DNA of 63,724 nucleotides from an uncultured Oscillospiraceae bacterium (GTDB lineage Bacteria > Bacillota > Clostridia > Oscillospirales > Oscillospiraceae). This document shows, in pieces, positions 39,588 to 47,956 of this stretch (positions within the stretch are counted from its first letter, which is position 1; each line of letters begins with the position of its first letter). The notes below the pieces were generated by a model that saw only the letters and a program-made list of their open reading frames with translations, was not told where the DNA came from and made no database searches. A program made the position numbers and the translations under genes. The DNA lies in assembly GCA_910578735.1 (NCBI GenBank), contig CAJTSQ010000013.1:1-63724 (forward strand), given 5' to 3'.

Positions 39588-40970
39588 TTATGATCCGAAT
39601 TTGCTCCAATATCCCATCACAAAGATGAACAGCACGATCAGGGGCAGGACATAGCTGACGTAGAACCGAACCGCCTTGGGGAATACCAGTCCATCGCCGG
39701 TGTTAGCTTCGGCCAGGAAACGGTCCCAGCCCCAGCCCCTCCGGCTGGTGCAGAACAGCACATAGAGCAGGGAACCCAGGGGCAGGATGTTCTGAGACAC
39801 CAGGAAATCCTCAATCCCGGAGATATCCATTCCCAGTATGGTGACTCCGGACCACAGGTTGGACCCCAGCACACAGGGCATGGACAGCACCAGCACGCCC
39901 ACAAAGTTAATCAGCACCGCCTTCTTCCGGGACATCCGCCACCGGTCCATGGTAAAGGAGATGATATTCTCAAAGACGGCGATCACAGTGGACAGGGCGG
40001 CGAAGGACAGGAACAGGAAGAAGGCCGCCCCCCACAGCCGGCCCATGGGCATGGCGTTGAAGATGTTGGGCAGGGTCATGAACACCAGAGGGGGACCGTT
40101 CTCGGTGGCCACCCCGTAGGCCGAGCAGGCGGGGAAGATAATCAGCCCCGCCACAAAGGCTACACAGGTGTCCAGCACGCCGATGCGCAGGGCCTCCCCC
40201 GCCAGCCGGTGCTCCTTGCCGATATAGCTGCCGAAGATGGCAATGGCTCCGATGCCCAGGGACAGGGTGAAGAAAGCCTGGCCCATGGCGGCAAAGACCG
40301 CCTCGCCCAGAATCCAGTTGCCTTCGGCGTCGTAGACCAGGTTGCGGAAGTTGGGCTGGAGGTAGAACCGCAGGCCCTCCTCCGCTCCATCCAGCAGGAC
40401 GGAGTTCACCGCCAGCACCACCATCAGAACCAGCAGGCACACCATCATCACCTTGTTCACCCGCTCCACGCCGTTGCGCAGGCCCTGGACGCACACCAGC
40501 ATGCCGATGCACACCACAATGACCATATACAGCGTCACGGTGCCGGGCGCGCCCATCAGCTCAACAAACTGTCCAGCCACCCCTTCGGTATCCAGGCCCA
40601 CAAAGTCTCCCCGGAGCATTTTGACAAAGTAGTACAGCAGCCACCCGGCGATAACGGTGTAGAACATCATCAGCAGGTAGTTGCCGGCAAAGCCCACATA
40701 GCTGTACCAGTGCCATTTGGAACCCTTGGGCTCCAGCCGCTGGAAGGACAGGGCGATGCTCCGCTGGCTGGCCCGGCCGACAGCCAGCTCCATCACCATG
40801 ACAGGCAGGCCCAGAATCACCAGGAACAGCAGATACAGCAGCACAAAGGCCGCCCCGCCGTACTGCCCCGTGATGTAGGGAAAGCGCCACACGTTGCCCA
40901 GTCCGATGGCGCAGCCCGCCGAGATGAGCACAAAGCCCAGGCGGGAAGAAAATGTCTCTCGTCTCTCCAT
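39588..40970 (-). CDS. Sodium-dependent neurotransmitter-type (SNF/LeuT) amino acid symporter
   Basis: The 460-residue membrane protein begins MERRETFSSRLGFVLISAGC, followed by AIGLGNVWRFPYITGQYGGA, the unwound first helix of the SNF family that binds sodium and substrate. About eleven hydrophobic helices follow, typical of bacterial members such as MhsT (11 rather than 12 segments). Likely substrates are hydrophobic or aromatic amino acids. Start ATG after AGGAGG. It is alone behind a good promoter and its own terminator. Confidence 0.92.
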   Translation of the reverse strand: MERRETFSSRLGFVLISAGCAIGLGNVWRFPYITGQYGGAAFVLLYLLFLVILGLPVMVMELAVGRASQRSIALSFQRLEPKGSKWHWYSYVGFAGNYLLMMFYTVIAGWLLYYFVKMLRGDFVGLDTEGVAGQFVELMGAPGTVTLYMVIVVCIGMLVCVQGLRNGVERVNKVMMVCLLVLMVVLAVNSVLLDGAEEGLRFYLQPNFRNLVYDAEGNWILGEAVFAAMGQAFFTLSLGIGAIAIFGSYIGKEHRLAGEALRIGVLDTCVAFVAGLIIFPACSAYGVATENGPPLVFMTLPNIFNAMPMGRLWGAAFFLFLSFAALSTVIAVFENIISFTMDRWRMSRKKAVLINFVGVLVLSMPCVLGSNLWSGVTILGMDISGIEDFLVSQNILPLGSLLYVLFCTSRRGWGWDRFLAEANTGDGLVFPKAVRFYVSYVLPLIVLFIFVMGYWSKFGS

Positions 40971-41003
40971 ATGATTGCCTCCTAACAATAAAACAACATT
41001 ACT

Positions 41004-41032
41004 ATTTTACCCGTTTGTCCTCACCGGGTCAA
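41004..41032 (-). promoter_or_regulatory. Promoter of the symporter gene
   Basis: On the minus strand TTGACC, 17 bases, TAAAAT. Confidence 0.75.
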
Positions 41033-41059
41033 GATCCACTTTTCCCTTAAAATTCCCCC

Positions 41060-41087
41060 TTGACATAGAGTTATTTTGCGCTATAAT
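41060..41087 (+). promoter_or_regulatory. Promoter of the radical SAM / DUF4130 pair
   Basis: TTGACA, 16 bases, TATAAT. Confidence 0.85.
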
Positions 41088-41107
41088 GATAGTACAATTG
41101 TTCTATC
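41088..41107 (+). promoter_or_regulatory. 20-base palindrome at the start of the radical SAM transcript
   Basis: GATAGTACAATTGTTCTATC: arms GATAG/CTATC with centre ACAATTGT and one mismatched pair. It directly follows the -10 hexamer, the place for a repressor operator. The regulator is unknown. Confidence 0.55.
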
Positions 41108-41135
41108 GAACATTTTTTCTCAAGGAGGGCGCCCT

Positions 41136-42401
41136 ATGGAGCTGTTGGACAAGCTGAACATCCTGGCCGACGCCGCCAAGTACGACGCGGCCTGCACCTC
41201 CAGCGGGCTGTACCGCGCCGGCCGGCAGGGGGCCATCGGCAGCACCATGATGGCCGGCTGCTGCCACTCCTTCTCGGCGGACGGCCGGTGCGTCACCCTT
41301 CTCAAGGTGCTGCAAACCAATTTCTGCGTCTACGACTGCCAGTACTGCGTCAACCGCCGGTCCAACGATGTGCCCCGGGCCGCCTTCACCCCGGAGGAAC
41401 TGTGTGAGCTGACCATCGGCTTCTACCGCCGCAACTATATCGAGGGGCTCTTTCTCTCCTCTGCGGTGATCCAGAGCCCGGACTACACCACTGAGCTGAT
41501 GATCCGCACCCTGGGGATTTTGCGGGAGAAATACCGCTTCGGCGGCTACATCCACGCCAAGGCCATCCCGGGGGCGGACCCCCTTCTCACCCACCGGCTT
41601 GGCCTGCTGGCCGACCGGATGAGCGTGAATATCGAGCTGCCCTCCTCCCCCAGCCTGGCCCTTCTCGCCCCGGACAAGAAAAAGGAGGCCATCCTCACCC
41701 CCATGCGGCAGATCAGCGAGGGCATCACCGCCTCCAAGCAGGAGCTCGCCGTCTACCGCCACGCCCCCCGGTTCGCCCCGGCAGGCCAGTCCACCCAGAT
41801 GATCGTGGGGGCCACCCCGGAGAGCGACCGGCACATCCTCACCCTCACCCAGGCTCTTTACGACCGCTACCAGTTAAAGAGGGTGTTCTACTCCGCCTAT
41901 ATGCCCGTATCCTCCAGCCCCCTGCTGCCGGTGGCAGAGGGCTTCAAGCCCCCTCTGCTCCGGGAACACCGGCTGTATCAGGCCGACTGGCTGCTGCGGT
42001 ACTACCACTTCCGGGCGGAGGAGATCCTGGACGAGTCCCAGCCCGACCTGGACCCCAGAATGGACCCCAAGTGCTGCTGGGCCCTGCGCCATCTGGAGTT
42101 CTTCCCGGTGGAGGTAAACCGGGCGGACTACGAGGCCCTGCTCCGGGTGCCGGGACTGGGGGTGCGGTCGGCCAGGCGCATCCTGCGGGCCCGGCGGGTG
42201 GGGCCCCTCAACTTTGAGGGGCTGAAACGGCTGGGAGTGGTCCTCAAGCGGGCCCAGTACTTTCTCACCTGCTCCGGGCGGATGATGGAGGGCCTGCACG
42301 TCAGCGAGGACGGCCTCCTCCGCCACCTGGTCTCCCTGGAGGCCCCCGCCCTGGCCGAGCCCGCGCCGGAACAGCTGTCGCTGTTCGATTCCGCTGTGTA
42401 G
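41136..42401 (+). CDS. Radical SAM protein, putative DNA modification/repair (linked to DUF4130)
   Basis: The 421-residue protein has the radical SAM cluster motif CVYDCQYC at residues 64-71, preceded by extra cysteines (MMAGCCHSFSADGRC) that may bind a second cluster, and SSAVIQSPDYTTELMIRTLG further on. A C-terminal helix-hairpin-helix (LLRVPGLGVRSARRIL, about 330-350) suggests DNA binding. It fits the family known only as putative DNA modification/repair radical SAM protein, whose usual partner is a DUF4130 protein; that partner follows here. Start ATG behind AAGGAGGG. Its TAG stop lies in a palindromic repeat. The reaction is not known. Confidence 0.88.
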   Translation: MELLDKLNILADAAKYDAACTSSGLYRAGRQGAIGSTMMAGCCHSFSADGRCVTLLKVLQTNFCVYDCQYCVNRRSNDVPRAAFTPEELCELTIGFYRRNYIEGLFLSSAVIQSPDYTTELMIRTLGILREKYRFGGYIHAKAIPGADPLLTHRLGLLADRMSVNIELPSSPSLALLAPDKKKEAILTPMRQISEGITASKQELAVYRHAPRFAPAGQSTQMIVGATPESDRHILTLTQALYDRYQLKRVFYSAYMPVSSSPLLPVAEGFKPPLLREHRLYQADWLLRYYHFRAEEILDESQPDLDPRMDPKCCWALRHLEFFPVEVNRADYEALLRVPGLGVRSARRILRARRVGPLNFEGLKRLGVVLKRAQYFLTCSGRMMEGLHVSEDGLLRHLVSLEAPALAEPAPEQLSLFDSAV

Positions 42402-42477
42402 GGACACATCACGATGTGTCCGCCCCTTTTACCGGCAGGTGCGTTTTAACGGCGGACGCATCGTGATGCGTCCCTAC
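42398..42477. repeat. 80-bp MITE-like inverted repeat
   Basis: It starts GTAGGGACACATCACGATGT then GTCCGCC, and ends GGCGGACGCATCGTGATGCG then TCCCTAC. The 27-base ends are inverted copies with two mismatches. The TAG of its first bases is the stop codon of the radical SAM gene. The RBS of the DUF4130 gene follows directly. Copies of the same family lie at 10620 and 50621. Confidence 0.85.
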
Positions 42478-42494
42478 AGAAAGGAGGTGTCCCC

Positions 42495-43295
42495 ATGTCC
42501 TGGACGCAAATTTCCTGTCAATACGACGGCACCTACCCCGGTTTTCTCTCCTGCGTCTTTGACTGCTACGTCAACCGGGAGGAGCCGGTGGAGTTCCGCA
42601 CGCCGGAGGACATGTGCTGTTCCCTCTACCCCCTGCGAATGGTGGCCACCGACCAGGCCCACGCCACGCGAGTCTTCCGGTCCTTCGGCAAGTTCGGGGC
42701 GGAGGGGCAGCGGCTGGCGGTGCGGACCTTCCTCACCTGCCTGCCGGATAAAGAGCTGTGGCTGTGGCGGTTTCTCCGGCTGGCCTACGAACAGGGTCCT
42801 AAGATAGGCCGGAATCTCACCGACCCCACGGTGGACAAGGTGCGCAAGGCAGTGTGGCACCTGGAGCATGAGGCCCATATGTACAAGGGTTTTACCCGCT
42901 TTTCCGAGCTGGAGGGGACGCTGGTGGGGGAGATCGAGCCTAAAAACCGGGTGCTCCCCCTGCTGCGGGCCCACTTTTCCGGACGGTACCCCCAGGAAAA
43001 TTTTATCCTACACGACCGCACCCACAGCGAGGTCCTGTTCCACCAGCCCGGCCCCCGGGGCTGTGCCATCCTGCCGGTGGAAAACTTCCAGGCGGGCCCC
43101 GCCGGGACGGAGGAATTGCAATACCGAAAGCTGTGGCGTGCCTTTTACGACACCATCGCCATTGAGGGCCGCTACAACCCAAAGTGCCGCATGACCAACA
43201 TGCCCAAGCGATACTGGGCCATGATGACCGAGTTTCAGGAGGACTACGACACCGCCCTGCCCGAGATTCACACCTTGCCCTCCGGCCCCAAATAG
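42495..43295 (+). CDS. DUF4130-type predicted DNA metabolism protein
   Basis: The 266-residue protein matches the family found next to, or fused near, the radical SAM protein (called probable DNA metabolism protein, SAM-linked). Features: YPGFLSCVFDCYVNREEPVE near the start, a basic mid-region (KIGRNLTDPTVDKVRKAVWH) and the closing segment YDTIAIEGRYNPKCRMTNMP with KRYWAMMTEF. In other genomes the domain joins a uracil-DNA glycosylase domain; no such domain is present here. It is the second gene of the pair, 93 bases after the first, across the palindromic repeat. RBS AAAGGAGG. Confidence 0.87.
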   Translation: MSWTQISCQYDGTYPGFLSCVFDCYVNREEPVEFRTPEDMCCSLYPLRMVATDQAHATRVFRSFGKFGAEGQRLAVRTFLTCLPDKELWLWRFLRLAYEQGPKIGRNLTDPTVDKVRKAVWHLEHEAHMYKGFTRFSELEGTLVGEIEPKNRVLPLLRAHFSGRYPQENFILHDRTHSEVLFHQPGPRGCAILPVENFQAGPAGTEELQYRKLWRAFYDTIAIEGRYNPKCRMTNMPKRYWAMMTEFQEDYDTALPEIHTLPSGPK

Positions 43296-43303
43296 GGTAT
43301 AAT
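43275..43303 (+). promoter_or_regulatory. Probable promoter of the XRE membrane regulator
   Basis: TTGCCC, 17 bases, TATAAT, overlapping the end of the DUF4130 gene. CCAGTTG occurs twice in the 60 bases that follow. Confidence 0.55.
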
Positions 43304-43404
43304 TCCTCCATGTAAACCGCCAGTTGACAAAAAAATAATCCCCAGTTGGTGGAAAAAGGGGATTTCGGATGGTACGTTTGGAGACAGAAAGGAGGGCGAA
43401 GCTT

Positions 43405-44661
43405 ATGACATTGGGCCAACGAATCGCCCAGAAGCGCAAGGAGCTGGGGCTGTCCCAGGAGGGGCTGGGAGAGCAGCTGGGGGTGTCCCGGCAGGCTATT
43501 TATAAGTGGGAGTCGGACGCCTCCCTGCCCGAGATCGACAAGCTTATCACCCTGAGCAAAATTTTTTCTGTCTCCGTGGGCTGGCTGCTGGGGGTGGAGG
43601 AGGCCCCCTCCCCGGCGGAGCCCCCCTCCGGCGAGCTCACCGAGGCCCAGCTGCAAATGGTCCAGGAGATTGTGGACCGCTACCTGGCCGCCCAGCCCAA
43701 GCAGGCGCCGCTCAAACGGCGGAAACTGGTCCGGCTGTGCGGTGCGGCGGCGGTGCTGGCGCTGGTTGTGGCCCTGTTCAACCTGTTTTCCAAGCTGGAC
43801 CGGGTCACGCAGGATTACAACAACCTGCGCTACTCCGTGGACAATGTCAGCAACAGCGTGAACAGCCAAATCAACTCCATCACCTACCGGGTGGAGAACA
43901 TCCTCAAGAGCCAGAACAGCCTGACCGCGGAATATTCCACCGAACTGGCCTCCACCGACCTGGGGGCCAACACGGCGACCTTTGATATCCGGGTGGTGCC
44001 CAAGACCTATGTTGACGGGATGACCGCCCTGTTTGTGGCCCGCAGTGAGGAGGAAACCGTGGAGCTGCCGGTGGCGCCGGGAGAGGACCACGCCTTTTCC
44101 GGGGAAATCACCTGTCCCCTCACCGACGACATCTCCCTGACGGTAGTCCTTGTCACCGGCGACAAGCGGGAGACCCAGTGGCTGGAGGACTACGGCTATC
44201 TATACAGCGGCAGCTTCCCCGATCTGTCTCTGGATGGCCGGCTCTGGTTCGATATGGTCCACAGGAAGGACAATCTGCTGCCCGCCTCACAGGCCCCGTG
44301 GATACAGGTTGAGAATTACGGCGAGGAGGGCGGGTATCGGCCCTGGGGCTGGCGTCCGGAGCCGCCGGCCACCGTCCAGGTGGGCCTGTTCCAGGATCAG
44401 AAGCTGGTCATGTGGTATGAGGAGCTGGAGGAGGAAATCAACATCAACGGCGTCCCCACCACCGTCCCCGCCTGGTTCCGTCCCCGGGAGGTGGAGCTGG
44501 ACCCCAACAGCGTCTACAGCGAGGTGCTGCTTTACACCGACGCGTATGGCCGCCAGCGAGTCTATGGCTCCGAGGCCATCGCCTATGACGCCGGGGAAGG
44601 GCGCTGGAGCAGCTCTCCCGTCCATGATTACGGCGAGGATCCGGCAGATTGGACGTTTTAA
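43405..44661 (+). CDS. Membrane-anchored XRE-family regulator with exported sensor-like region
   Basis: The 418-residue protein has three parts. Residues 1-65 are an XRE helix-turn-helix (LGLSQEGLGEQLGVSRQAIY, KWESDASLPEIDKLI). Residues 110-128 are one membrane segment (RLCGAAAVLALVVALFNLF). The 290 residues outside begin with a short coiled coil (NNLRYSVDNVSNSVNSQINS) and continue as beta-rich sequence (FDIRVVPKTYVDGMTALFVA). A DNA-binding protein tied to the membrane with a large exterior domain suggests a one-component sensor. The ATG follows AAAGGAGGG. The ligand and target are unknown. Confidence 0.83.
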   Translation: MTLGQRIAQKRKELGLSQEGLGEQLGVSRQAIYKWESDASLPEIDKLITLSKIFSVSVGWLLGVEEAPSPAEPPSGELTEAQLQMVQEIVDRYLAAQPKQAPLKRRKLVRLCGAAAVLALVVALFNLFSKLDRVTQDYNNLRYSVDNVSNSVNSQINSITYRVENILKSQNSLTAEYSTELASTDLGANTATFDIRVVPKTYVDGMTALFVARSEEETVELPVAPGEDHAFSGEITCPLTDDISLTVVLVTGDKRETQWLEDYGYLYSGSFPDLSLDGRLWFDMVHRKDNLLPASQAPWIQVENYGEEGGYRPWGWRPEPPATVQVGLFQDQKLVMWYEELEEEININGVPTTVPAWFRPREVELDPNSVYSEVLLYTDAYGRQRVYGSEAIAYDAGEGRWSSSPVHDYGEDPADWTF

Positions 44662-44664
44662 CCC

Positions 44665-44693
44665 TTGCTTAACCGGCCATGTTGTGTTATAAT
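44665..44693 (+). promoter_or_regulatory. Promoter of nrdR
   Basis: TTGCTT, 17 bases, TATAAT. Confidence 0.8.
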
Positions 44694-44734
44694 CTGGAAG
44701 AACAGACCCCCAAACACAACAGGAGGTATGCCCT

Positions 44735-45190
44735 ATGAAGTGTCCCTACTGCGGTTACCTGGAGAGCAAGGTGGTAGACTCCCGCCCCGCCGACGAGGGG
44801 GCCAGCATCCGCCGCCGCCGGGAGTGCCTGGCCTGCCACAAGCGGTTCACCACCTATGAGACCATGGAGAGCCTGCCCCTGATGGTCATTAAGAAGGACG
44901 GCAGCCGCCAGAGCTTCGACCGGAACAAGGTGATGGGCGGCCTGATCCGGGCCTGTGAGAAACGTCCCGTCCCCTATCAGGATCTGGAGGGGCTGGTGGC
45001 GGAGATTGAGCAGGTCCTCCAGAATCAGATGGAACGGGAGATCAGCTCCGCCCAGATCGGCGAGCTGGTGATGGAGCGGCTGAAAAAGCTGGACGAGGTG
45101 GCCTATGTCCGCTTCGCCTCGGTCTACCGCCAGTTCAAGGACATCAACACCTTCATGCACGAGCTGAACAAGCTGCTGGAGGATAAATAA
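44735..45190 (+). CDS. nrdR: Transcriptional repressor NrdR
   Basis: NrdR represses ribonucleotide reductase genes when bound to dATP/ATP. The 151-residue protein has an N-terminal zinc ribbon (MKCPYCGYLESKVVDSR ... CLACHKRFTTYE) that binds the NrdR box, and a C-terminal ATP-cone (VIKKDGSRQSFDRNKVMGGL; YVRFASVYRQFKDINTF). The length is typical. RBS AGGAGG. No NrdR box was identified in this window, so the regulated genes lie elsewhere. Confidence 0.97.
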   Translation: MKCPYCGYLESKVVDSRPADEGASIRRRRECLACHKRFTTYETMESLPLMVIKKDGSRQSFDRNKVMGGLIRACEKRPVPYQDLEGLVAEIEQVLQNQMEREISSAQIGELVMERLKKLDEVAYVRFASVYRQFKDINTFMHELNKLLEDK

Positions 45191-45193
45191 CAG

Positions 45194-45223
45194 ACAAGCC
45201 GCCCGGTCCGGGCGGCTTGTTTC
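45194..45223 (+). terminator. Terminator of nrdR
   Basis: ACAAGCCGCCCG-GTC-CGGGCGGCTTGT followed by TTC. It also covers the end of the convergent gluQ gene. Confidence 0.85.
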
Positions 45224-46133
45224 ATATGGTGATGTCCTCCCTGGGCAGCTTTTCCCAGGAAAAGAGGGGGAGCAGCTCCCGGGGGGTGATAGGCTCCGGC
45301 CGGTCGATGAGATTGGCCGCACAGGCCAGAAGGCCCACCAGCGACCGGGCGGTGTACTCCCGCTGGAGCTGACCCAGCTCCCGGTCCCGGTCCCGCTTGG
45401 CCAAACGGCGGCCGTCCCGGGCCAACAGGAGGGGCAGATGGCCGTACGCCGGGTGGGGCAGGGACAAACGGTCCTGAAGCCACATCTGCCGGGGGGTGGA
45501 GGACAGCAGGTCGCTGCCCCGCACCACCTGGGTGACCCCCATGTCGGCGTCGTCCACCACCACCGCCAGCTGGTAGGCGTACACCCCGTCGGACCGGCGG
45601 AGGATAAAGTCGCCGCAGTCCCGGGCCAGGACCTCCCTAAACCCGCCCTGGAGAAGGTCTGTAAAGGCAATCTCCTGTTCAGGCACCCGCACCCGCCAGG
45701 CGGGGCGGCGGGTCTTGGACAGCTCCACCCGCTCCCATTGGGACAGCCGGGCGCACCGCCCGTCGTAAATTGCAGTTCCGTCAGAGCGGTGGGGGGCGGA
45801 GGCGGCCAGCCGCTCCGCCCGGGTGCAGAAGCAGGGGTAAATTACACCCTGTTGTTCCAACCTCTGAAATGCCTGCTTGTATCGCTCCGTTCGCCGGCTC
45901 TGGTACACCGGCTGTCCGTCCCAGTCCAGCCCCAGCCATTCCAGGTCCCGCATCACCTGGTCGCAGTACTCGGGCCGGCACCGGTCGGGGTCCAGGTCCT
46001 CCAGCCGGAGGACCATCCCCCCGGAAGCGCTCCGGGCGGCCAGCCAGGCCAGCAGACAGGACCACAGATTTCCCAGGTGCATCCGCCCGCTGGGGCTGGG
46101 GGCGAATCGGCCGACCACTCTATTCACTCTCAT
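45222..46133 (-). CDS. gluQ: Glutamyl-Q tRNA(Asp) synthetase
   Basis: GluQ-RS is a shortened glutamyl-tRNA synthetase that attaches glutamate to the queuosine at position 34 of tRNA-Asp. The protein shows the signature FAPSPSGRMHLGNLWSCLLA (HIGH-like), the zinc ligands CFC and the YDGRC pair (Y115, C119 type), and a KMSKS-like site DGRRLAKRD. No anticodon-binding domain follows, as expected. The first ATG overlaps the upstream zincin gene by 14 bases; a GTG two codons downstream, 7 bases after GGAG, is an equally good start. Confidence 0.93.
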   Translation of the reverse strand: MRVNRVVGRFAPSPSGRMHLGNLWSCLLAWLAARSASGGMVLRLEDLDPDRCRPEYCDQVMRDLEWLGLDWDGQPVYQSRRTERYKQAFQRLEQQGVIYPCFCTRAERLAASAPHRSDGTAIYDGRCARLSQWERVELSKTRRPAWRVRVPEQEIAFTDLLQGGFREVLARDCGDFILRRSDGVYAYQLAVVVDDADMGVTQVVRGSDLLSSTPRQMWLQDRLSLPHPAYGHLPLLLARDGRRLAKRDRDRELGQLQREYTARSLVGLLACAANLIDRPEPITPRELLPLFSWEKLPREDITI

Positions 46134-46497
46134 ACTCCGCCAGCGCCTCCCACAAAAACTCCAGGTCCTTGTCGTCCAAGGCATGGAGCCCGGCGGTCTC
46201 CTCCAGGTGGTGGGTAAACTCGTGGGCCACGGTGGCGAAAATTTCCTCCTTCCAGCCCTCCTCGTCCTCATCAGACAGCAGGGCGGCGAAGGAACCGTAA
46301 TACAGCAGGATGTACCGGCCCAGATAATCGTGGACGTACTCCCCCATGATGTACATCTCCCCCGGCGGGAAGTCCGGGTCGGGCAGGGCCTGCTCCTCCA
46401 GCTGGATACCGCCGTCCAGGTCCTGGAAGAAGGCCTCTGGAAATTGGCCTGCAATCTCCTCCAGCCAGTCGCCCATTTGATCGTAGGTGGGTGTCAT
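46120..46497 (-). CDS. Small zinc metallopeptidase-like (zincin) protein
   Basis: The 125-residue protein has a metzincin-like HEFTHHLE motif (His92, Glu93, His96) followed by ETAG; family members are single-domain zincins often called possible zinc metallo-peptidase. An acidic N-terminal half precedes it (TYDQMGDWLEEIAGQFPEAF, PGEMYIMGEYVHDYLGRYIL). The substrate is not known. Start ATG, 8 bases after AAGGAG. It overlaps gluQ by 14 bases, so the two are co-translated. Confidence 0.85.
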   Translation of the reverse strand: MTPTYDQMGDWLEEIAGQFPEAFFQDLDGGIQLEEQALPDPDFPPGEMYIMGEYVHDYLGRYILLYYGSFAALLSDEDEEGWKEEIFATVAHEFTHHLEETAGLHALDDKDLEFLWEALAEYESE

Positions 46498-46526
46498 GGT
46501 ATCAGCTCCTTAACAGTAACGCGCCT

Positions 46527-46556
46527 AAAAGCCTCCTTTGGCCAAGGAGGCTTTTT
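46527..46556. terminator. Bidirectional hairpin after the U32 gene
   Basis: AAAAGCCTCCTT-TGGCC-AAGGAGGCTTTTT. It has the outer hairpin of the palindromic repeat family without inner parts. Confidence 0.8.
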
Positions 46557-46579
46557 CCGCTGCGGCGGAGACGGGGATA

Positions 46580-47794
46580 TTACGGCGACAAGTCCGCTTT
46601 CCTTCTCAGCAGGGACAGGGGCGGGACAGTCTGGGGCAGCTTCATGCGGAACACCATCTGGGGGTGGCGGACCTCTTCCAGGGGTGTGCCGTCCTCATCC
46701 CAGAGGGCGTCCACCGTCAGGGACCGGGGCCGGACATCCGGTCCCACCAGCTCCAGGGCATCTCCCACAGCGAACTTATTATTCAAGGTGAGGACGGCGT
46801 TCCCCTCCCCGTCGCAGGACTGGACCTTGGCCACGATCTGCCAGTCCCGGACGTACCGGGCATTTTCAGTGAACTGCCCCGGCTGGCCATAGAAGAAGCC
46901 GGTGGAGTAATGGCGGTGACTGATGTGCTCCACCTCGTCCCGCCACACCGGGTCCAGGGGGAGCCCCTCCGCCGCCGCGTCGATGGCGTGGCGGTAGGCC
47001 CCGGTGACAATGGCGGCGTAGTAGGCCGACTTGGCCCGGCCCTCTAGCTTGACGGAGTCCACCCCGGCATCCATCAGGTCGCCGATGTGGTCGATCATGC
47101 ACATGTCCCGGGAGTTCATGATGTAGGTCTCCCCGTTCTCCTCGTAAACGGGGAAATACTCCCCCGGCCGCTTCTCCTCCACCAGGGCGTACTGGTAGCG
47201 GCAGGGCTGGGCGCAGGCCCCCCGGTTGGAGTCCCGGCCCGTCATGTAGTTGGACAGCAGACACCGCCCGGAGTAGCTGACGCACATGGCCCCGTGGGCG
47301 AAGACCTCGATCTCCAGCCGGGAGGGCGTCTTGGCCCGGATTTCTCTGATCTCCTCCAGAGACAGCTCCCGGGCCAGAATCACCCGGCTGGCCCCCAGGT
47401 CGTACCAGGCCCGGGCGGACTGGTAGTTGACGATGCTGGCCTGAGTGGAGATGTGGGCCTGGACATGGGGAGCGTGCCTTTTGGCCAGGGCCAGAACGCC
47501 TACATCGGCCAAAATGACGGCGTCCACCCCCAGCGCCTCCAGGTACTCCAGCCACTCGGGCAGGCGGGCCGTCTCATTGTTCCGGGGCATGGTGTTGCAG
47601 GTGACGTGGACCCGGACGTTATGGGCCCGGCACCGCTCCACTGCGGCCTTCAGCTGCTCCGGCGAGAAGTTGCCGGCAAAGGAGCGCATCCCGAAGGTGT
47701 TCCCCGCCAGATAGACGGCATCCGCCCCGTAGGCCACCGCCATTTGCAGCCGCTCCATGTCCCCCGCCGGGGCGAGGAGTTCGATTTTATTCAT
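46580..47794 (-). CDS. U32-family peptidase-like protein
   Basis: The 404-residue protein starts MNKIELLAPAGDMERLQMAV and has the U32 / collagenase-like TIM-barrel core: YGADAVYLAGNTFGMRSFAG, CVSYSGRCLLSNYMTGRDSN followed by RGACAQPCRYQY, and EGRAKSAYYAAIVTGAYRHA. The four conserved Cys bind an iron-sulfur cluster in related proteins. Homologues are now known as tRNA or rRNA hydroxylases that use prephenate, so a role in tRNA wobble uridine hydroxylation is likely (established for relatives, inferred here). The start follows AGAGGGAGC. A large palindromic repeat separates it from mltG. Confidence 0.9.
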   Translation of the reverse strand: MNKIELLAPAGDMERLQMAVAYGADAVYLAGNTFGMRSFAGNFSPEQLKAAVERCRAHNVRVHVTCNTMPRNNETARLPEWLEYLEALGVDAVILADVGVLALAKRHAPHVQAHISTQASIVNYQSARAWYDLGASRVILARELSLEEIREIRAKTPSRLEIEVFAHGAMCVSYSGRCLLSNYMTGRDSNRGACAQPCRYQYALVEEKRPGEYFPVYEENGETYIMNSRDMCMIDHIGDLMDAGVDSVKLEGRAKSAYYAAIVTGAYRHAIDAAAEGLPLDPVWRDEVEHISHRHYSTGFFYGQPGQFTENARYVRDWQIVAKVQSCDGEGNAVLTLNNKFAVGDALELVGPDVRPRSLTVDALWDEDGTPLEEVRHPQMVFRMKLPQTVPPLSLLRRKADLSP

Positions 47795-47808
47795 ATGATC
47801 GCTCCCTC

Positions 47809-47948
47809 TAAAAAGCCCCCCTTGTAAAAGGGGGGTGCCCCAAAGGGGCGGGGGGATTCCGTCCATCGGAACCGTTCCGATGCTTCGGAATCCCTCCACC
47901 ACCGCCTGCGGCGGCGGTCCCCCTCCCTTTGGCAAGGGAGGCTTTTGG
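47809..47948. repeat. Double-armed palindromic intergenic repeat, full length
   Basis: Outer hairpins are GCCCCCCTTGTAAAAGGGGGG and CCCTCCCTTTGGCAAGGGAGG. Inner hairpins are GCCCCAAAGGGGC and ACCGCCTGCGGCGGCGGT. The centre has GGGGATTCCGTCC facing GGAATCCC, with CGGAACCGTTCCG between. It fills the space between the U32 gene and mltG. Confidence 0.85.
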
Positions 47949-47956
47949 GTTCTCAT

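Noticed and set aside
41088..41115. LexA/SOS box in front of the radical SAM gene
   Set aside because: The Gram-positive box is GAAC-N4-GTTC; the sequence here has the half-sites in the opposite order (GTTC-TATC-GAAC).
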